Source: JAWUVP01 sp034112285
GTDB lineage: Bacteria > Pseudomonadota > Gammaproteobacteria > JABDGN01
Assembly (NCBI GenBank): GCA_034112285.1
Contig: JAWUVP010000042.1
Span: forward strand, 1 to 17,977
Direction: 5' to 3'
DNA length: 17,977 nucleotides
The first letter of the stretch is position 1. The number at the start of each line of letters is the position of its first letter. The notes below the pieces were generated by a model. The model worked only from the letters and a program-made list of their open reading frames with translations. It was not told where the DNA came from and did no database searches. A program made the position numbers and the translations under genes. Shown here one piece after another: positions 14,443 to 17,977 of this stretch.

Positions 14443-15042
14443 TCACCACATGGCGTATTCTTTTATTTTCAAAACACGCACTCCAAAATAAAACACGAGG
14501 AATGCTAGCACTAAACCTATCGAGGCGTTGAAAAAACAGGCGCTCCAACCATACATTGCCTGTAGTTTGCTCGGCAAGGTAGTACCTAAAACAATCCCTA
14601 ATGTAATACCCAAATAGAAAATGGTGAATCCACTATTACGCTTTGGATCACCCTTAACATATTGCTTACCAAGTAATGCAGAAATATTGGGTTTTAAAAG
14701 CCCGGTGCCTACGGCTATCATGGCCAATGCGAATAAAAGATGGGCCAAATTATGCGCTAACGCTAAGATGATGTAACTGCAAAATAATAATAGCGTACTC
14801 AGCAGCACTGCATTTTTTTGCCCCAGGCAATTATCCGCAATCCAACCGCCCACAATCGGCGAAATATAGGTTAAAGCGGTGAATGAGCCAACCAGTGTAT
14901 AAGTATAGTCATCGCTTAAATGCAAATGCACCGATAAAAACAACGCTAATAAGGATTGCACAACATAAAAGCCATACCGCTCCCACATTTCAGTTGAGAA
15001 AAAGACTGATAAAGCCATTGACGATTTGTGTAACTTAAACAT
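14443..15042 (-). pseudogene. POT/PTR2-family peptide transporter, C-terminally truncated
   Basis: A 199-residue frame covering only the N-terminal half of a proton-dependent oligopeptide transporter (family normally about 450-500 residues, 12-14 helices). Helix 1 carries the E-x-x-E-R motif (E18, E21, R22 in STEMWERYGFY). GGWIADNCLGQKNAVLLST and FTIFYLGITLGIVLGT are PTR2 signatures. About six helices are present. The frame then ends KIKEYAMW-stop, and the following 250 bp contain no recognisable second half, so the 3' part is deleted rather than frameshifted. The 5' end is intact: AGGA 6 nt before the ATG. The fragment probably cannot transport. Confidence 0.82.
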
Positions 15043-15133
15043 ATTTAATCCTAATTTAAAGACATGTATTCTAAATTTTTTTGTTTGTTGTCCGGTGTAT
15101 AATCAAGAGCGCACATTCCCAATTAATTGAATG
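15043..15133. promoter_or_regulatory. Divergent spacer between truncated transporter and HxlR remnant
   Basis: Holds the leader of the truncated POT gene. TATACA or TAGAAT on the minus strand could serve as -10, but neither has a good -35. Confidence 0.25.
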
Positions 15134-15285
15134 GCGCACACCAAAAATTTATTAGATCAGAAAATCCCATTATTGCATTACTCAGAGACCAACCCTAAAA
15201 TTGCATGAGTTCGATGCTGATGGCATTATGCACCGTCAAATTTTTCAATGAGATAACTCAATTTAAAGTGAGCTTGGTGCAGCTA
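15134..15285 (+). pseudogene. Degraded HxlR-family regulator gene
   Basis: Codons at 15177-15248 read ITQRPTLKLHEFDADGIMHRQ then IFQ and a TGA stop. Over TLKLHEFDADGIMHRQIFQ, 12 of 19 residues match the intact regulator (TLQLRELEADGIVHREVFQ). After the stop, TCAATT and GAGCTTGGTGCAGC recall SI and ELGES of the intact gene, but out of frame. Upstream homology fades by about 15134. In-frame stop, indels and missing N-terminus show a dead gene. It is divergent from the truncated POT transporter, as the intact HxlR gene is from the GST gene. Confidence 0.72.
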
Positions 15286-15627
15286 GAAAATCTTAAAGGT
15301 TAAAAACTTCAGCCTTGAATTCGATAGGCTAAAAGATCAAAAGAGTACAGCGAGTGCATACTCAGTCTAAATAAATGAGAAAATTTGAGTATGGTGATTG
15401 CATCTCATTTACCGGACTCCTCAGTAAAGAAAAGGGAGTTCTCAGTCACGCTTTAGGCGCCCTTGACCGTCTCATAACCGCTAAGGTAAGCACACCACGA
15501 TCAGCATTTGAAATCCAAAGTATTATGTCGTTAGCCCGGAGGACCAATCACCATACATGCTTTAAATATAGCTCAAAATGAGAATTTTGCAAACAAAACT
15601 AAAAATAATTTTTATTGACAGCATACT
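15286..15627. other. Region without a recognisable gene
   Basis: A 68-codon plus frame starts at 15375, but it lacks a Shine-Dalgarno sequence and any recognisable motif. Both strands are otherwise broken by stops. It probably belongs to the same decayed stretch. TTGACA occurs at 15615-15620 next to the palindrome that follows. Confidence 0.4.
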
Positions 15628-15650
15628 TTGTTGGTAACGGTTACCAACAA
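15628..15650. promoter_or_regulatory. Perfect 23-bp palindrome, likely operator
   Basis: TTGTTGGTAAC (15628-15638), G, GTTACCAACAA (15640-15650): 11-bp perfect arms around one base. There is no T-run on either side and no loop, so it is not a normal terminator, although it lies 18 bp past the degV-type gene stop. The GGTAAC/GTTACC core resembles LacI/GntR-type operators. A perfect -35 (TTGACA, 15615-15620, plus strand) lies 7 bp to its left, placing the palindrome over spacer and -10. Confidence 0.55.
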
Positions 15651-15668
15651 AAACCACGCCATAAAATT

Positions 15669-17489
15669 TTAATCCAACTCGAGAATCGCCACACCCAATG
15701 TACCGGGCCCTGCGTGAGCACCAATGGTAACACCACAGTTAACCAGGTAAGAAGATTCAATATTACGGGACTTCATGGTCAACATTTCTAATAACTTCTG
15801 CCCTTGCTCGGGTGCTTGGCAATGAATTAAACCTAAACGGTAACGTTTACTCGGCTCTAACTTTGCCAATATTTTTTTAGCAAATTGGCGTGTGATATGA
15901 TTTTTGCCGCGAATAACGCCGGCTATTTTAGCTTTTTTGCCCGGCATTAAAGCAAGAATGGGCCTCACCTTAAACCAATCAGCTACGCGCTTGGCCGATT
16001 TTGGTAAACGCCCGCCTTTTACGGCATAGTCTAAGTTACCCACCATAGCATAAACCTGCACTTTCGGAATAGCGTGATTAACTTTATCAATAATATCAGC
16101 GGCACTGTGCCCCGCATTGGCTAACTCAGCAGCATATTGCACCAACAAGCCCTGGCCAGCTGAAACATTAAGTGTATTCACAATATTCACATGGCTATTT
16201 GCCATGTCGCGCTGCACGAGCTCTGCGGCACCAAAGGTGTTGCTCATTAGGCTAGATATATGTAATGAGACCACAGACTTATAGTGCGAGGCTAAAAATT
16301 GATATTTAGCTTTAAAATCGCGATAGGTAGGATGCGCCGTTTTTGGAATAACGCCCTGCTCTTCAACAATACGGTAAAAATCATCTGGGGTAATTGTAAT
16401 ACCGTCAATAAACACATCTTCGCCCACATGAATTTGGATGGGGATCACATGAATGTTTAAGCTATCAATAACGGCTTGCGGTAAATCTATCGCCGAATCG
16501 GTGACAATCGCAACATCGCTGTGTTTAGCATGCGCATCTTTAACTTGGTGGAACATGTCCTCAGCTTTTTCGTTATGCAATTTTCCAAAGTTTCGGCAAA
16601 CGCTAAATAATTCAGCCGGTTGATTCACATGCATATGAATTTTGGTTTTGCGGCGAGACCCCGCCACCACTAATGAATCACCTAAGCCCGCAACATCTTT
16701 TTTCAATTGTGCTTGGCTGATATCATCACCCACAATCACACATTCAGTGCAATAACGATAAGTGTAATCACCAATATGATCAGCATGCTCGTGCAGGCAA
16801 TCATCATCGTGTTCATTTTCAACAATCTCGGCAATTTCCGCATCTAAATTTTTGATATCACCTTCATGAATGAATTGTGTAATCCCTTCAAGAAAATCAA
16901 CTAAGGCTTGCGCGCCGGCGTCAACCACACCATATTTTTTAAGGATTTTTAATTTTTTGGGCGTTTCTTGTAGAGACTCATTGGCTTTTACCATGAGCTT
17001 ATCAAACAACTCTGCAAAATCAGCCGGGGGGCTCTTCATGCGTTTGAAATATTCAGCCGTGTCTTCTAGCACCGTTAAAATGGTGCCTTCTACTGGATCT
17101 GCTACGGCGGAATAGGCATGTGCGGCTGCAGCACGATAAACCCGCATAAACGCGGCACTATCGAGCTCATCTAGGCCTTCTGAGGCATCATTAAAACCTT
17201 GGAACCACTGCGCAAAGATGGTGCCAGAGTTACCGCGGGCAGCGTCTAATGTGCCGTCGGCAAAAACTTCTAACACTTTGCACAAGCTCTCATCTTTTTC
17301 TAAGGCTACGGCTTTTAAACCAGCGCTTAGGGTGATGCTAATATTCGTGCCGGTATCACTATCGGAAACAGGAAATACATTGATTTTATTTAGGTGATCA
17401 TGGCGGGCAATCACACGCTTGCTGCCCGCTATCAACGCTCGCTTTAAGCGCGCGCCGTTTAAGTAGGTAATTTTTTCAATATTTGACAT
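15669..17489 (-). CDS. DhaL-DegV fusion protein (FakA-FakB-like fatty acid kinase fusion)
   Basis: A 606-residue fusion. Residues about 1-200 are a DhaL/DAK2 ATP-binding domain with the Mg motif NVFPVSDSDTGTN (D43, D45, N49) and AARGNSGTIFAQ. Residues about 240-320 resemble the FakA middle domain (YRYCTE, KIHMHVNQPAELF); C247, H285 and H287 match what I recall of its zinc ligands. Residues about 325-606 are a DegV/FakB fatty-acid-binding domain: VTDSAIDLP (329-337), LHISSLMSNTFGAA, GNLDYAVKGGRLPKSA, AHAGPGTLG. Known FakA phosphorylates acyl groups held by a separate FakB; here both are one chain. Frame opens at 17573, but a good promoter maps inside that extension, so I choose the ATG at 17487-17489. 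Its Shine-Dalgarno sequence is weak (GGGTTAG). Confidence 0.88.
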   Translation of the reverse strand: MSNIEKITYLNGARLKRALIAGSKRVIARHDHLNKINVFPVSDSDTGTNISITLSAGLKAVALEKDESLCKVLEVFADGTLDAARGNSGTIFAQWFQGFNDASEGLDELDSAAFMRVYRAAAAHAYSAVADPVEGTILTVLEDTAEYFKRMKSPPADFAELFDKLMVKANESLQETPKKLKILKKYGVVDAGAQALVDFLEGITQFIHEGDIKNLDAEIAEIVENEHDDDCLHEHADHIGDYTYRYCTECVIVGDDISQAQLKKDVAGLGDSLVVAGSRRKTKIHMHVNQPAELFSVCRNFGKLHNEKAEDMFHQVKDAHAKHSDVAIVTDSAIDLPQAVIDSLNIHVIPIQIHVGEDVFIDGITITPDDFYRIVEEQGVIPKTAHPTYRDFKAKYQFLASHYKSVVSLHISSLMSNTFGAAELVQRDMANSHVNIVNTLNVSAGQGLLVQYAAELANAGHSAADIIDKVNHAIPKVQVYAMVGNLDYAVKGGRLPKSAKRVADWFKVRPILALMPGKKAKIAGVIRGKNHITRQFAKKILAKLEPSKRYRLGLIHCQAPEQGQKLLEMLTMKSRNIESSYLVNCGVTIGAHAGPGTLGVAILELD

Positions 17490-17515
17490 AATTTTGCTAA
17501 CCCATTGAAATATAG

Positions 17516-17530
17516 TAAGTATTTTACTTA
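17516..17530. promoter_or_regulatory. Inverted repeat in the leader of the DhaL-DegV gene
   Basis: TAAGTA-TTT-TACTTA, a perfect 6-bp-arm inverted repeat located between the predicted transcription start and the ATG. Candidate operator; no regulator is identified. Confidence 0.3.
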
Positions 17531-17552
17531 TTGTTATAGCCAAAAGAGCTGC

Positions 17553-17581
17553 AGTATAGCCTTTATGACCCAATAACGCAA
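17553..17581 (-). promoter_or_regulatory. Promoter of the DhaL-DegV gene
   Basis: Minus-strand TTGCGT (17576-17581), a 17-bp spacer and TATACT (17553-17558). Start of transcription near 17546, about 57 nt before the chosen ATG and downstream of the alternative start at 17573, which it therefore excludes. Confidence 0.6.
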
Positions 17582-17776
17582 TCGAGACTATACAAGACTT
17601 GTAGAGGGTGACTTGTGTATTTTTTGTGCGAGCAATATATTTAACGTTATTAAAAACAAACAGTTAACATATTCGCTGTGGAAAAATTTGCAATCCTCAC
17701 CTATAGTTTTTAATGTCTCCCAGGGGAAAGTAAGCGTAACACAGGATGTGTTACTAACCAGCAAGGATGCTAAATT

Positions 17777-17977
17777 ATGAAAACCAATCAACTCCCGTTT
17801 GCCGCCATAATTATTTTGCTTACTAGCCTTGGGGGTAACGTTATGGCTAATGAGCCGCCTGTTTGTGCCACCAATAATGTTTACAACGAATATAATGTGC
17901 CGTTTAGCTGCACACATAAAGAAAAAGCGTTAACACAATCGGCCGCTGACACCATAAACTTTGTGACAAGTTCAGCA
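17777..17977 (+). CDS. Secreted protein of unknown function (3' end beyond window)
   Basis: Sixty-seven codons are visible and the frame is open at the window end. A signal peptide is clear: MKTNQLPFAAIIILLTSLGG, then NVMA-N, with cleavage likely after MA (residue 24). The mature part begins NEPPVCATNNVYNEYNVPF and has two cysteines, C30 and C45, in what is visible. AAGGA lies about 10 nt before the ATG. No domain is recognised in so short a piece. Divergent from the DhaL-DegV gene, with about 290 bp between them and no clear plus-strand promoter seen. Confidence 0.7.
   Translation, partial: MKTNQLPFAAIIILLTSLGGNVMANEPPVCATNNVYNEYNVPFSCTHKEKALTQSAADTINFVTSSA

Noticed and set aside
15375..15581. 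68-codon plus-strand frame
   Set aside because: No Shine-Dalgarno sequence, no recognisable motif, and located in decayed DNA.
15628..15650. Palindrome as a rho-independent terminator
   Set aside because: A single central base leaves no natural loop, and no T-run follows on either strand.
17490..17573. Upstream extension of the DhaL-DegV gene
   Set aside because: The predicted promoter lies within it, and conserved DhaL sequence begins only after the ATG at 17489.
17588..17917. 109-codon minus-strand frame at the right end
   Set aside because: It runs antisense through the start of a gene with a clear signal peptide and RBS, and it would begin inside that coding region.

Overview
The window is about 18 kb of moderately AT-rich bacterial DNA with densely packed genes, most of them on the minus strand. 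Gene content points to a gammaproteobacterium: TadA, a YfcG-like Nu-class GST, CusR/CusS-like regulators, an IucA/IucC siderophore synthetase paired with an MFS exporter in an arrangement like legiobactin lbtA/lbtB, and a POT transporter. A Legionella/Coxiella-type relative is a reasonable guess, but I cannot prove the family from sequence alone.

Layout. (1) 1-364: 5' part of tadA (minus), cut by the window edge. (2) 481-2912: a lemA-DUF2207 membrane operon with an extended -10 promoter and a G10/C10 tract upstream. (3) 3040-6848: a CusR/CusS-like two-component system followed by a ferric-reductase-like flavoprotein with a C-terminal 2Fe-2S domain. A near-consensus CusR box lies over the kinase stop codon, just upstream of the reductase promoter. 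(4) 6972-10050: NIS siderophore synthetase and MFS exporter, overlapping by 14 bp. A secreted alpha/beta hydrolase (10234-11082) is divergent from them. (5) 11122-13456: an electrophile-stress cassette of OYE-type ene-reductase, GST and a divergent HxlR regulator, with a motif shared between the promoters. (6) 13457-15668: a decayed stretch. It holds a nested REP-like inverted repeat with a tandem 13-mer, a small secreted Cys-motif protein with its terminator, a truncated POT transporter, a degraded second HxlR gene, a short copy of the HxlR tail, and an orphan 23-bp palindrome. (7) 15669-17489: a DhaL-DegV fusion that looks like FakA and FakB joined in one polypeptide. (8) 17777-17977: start of a secreted protein of unknown function, cut by the window edge.

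How the parts may work together (inference). Blocks 3 and 4 form one co-directional metal-acquisition/response neighbourhood of siderophore production, export, metal sensing and a membrane reductase. Block 5 is a regulator plus two detoxification enzymes. The decayed block 6 carries a second HxlR remnant divergent from a truncated transporter, echoing the organisation of block 5.
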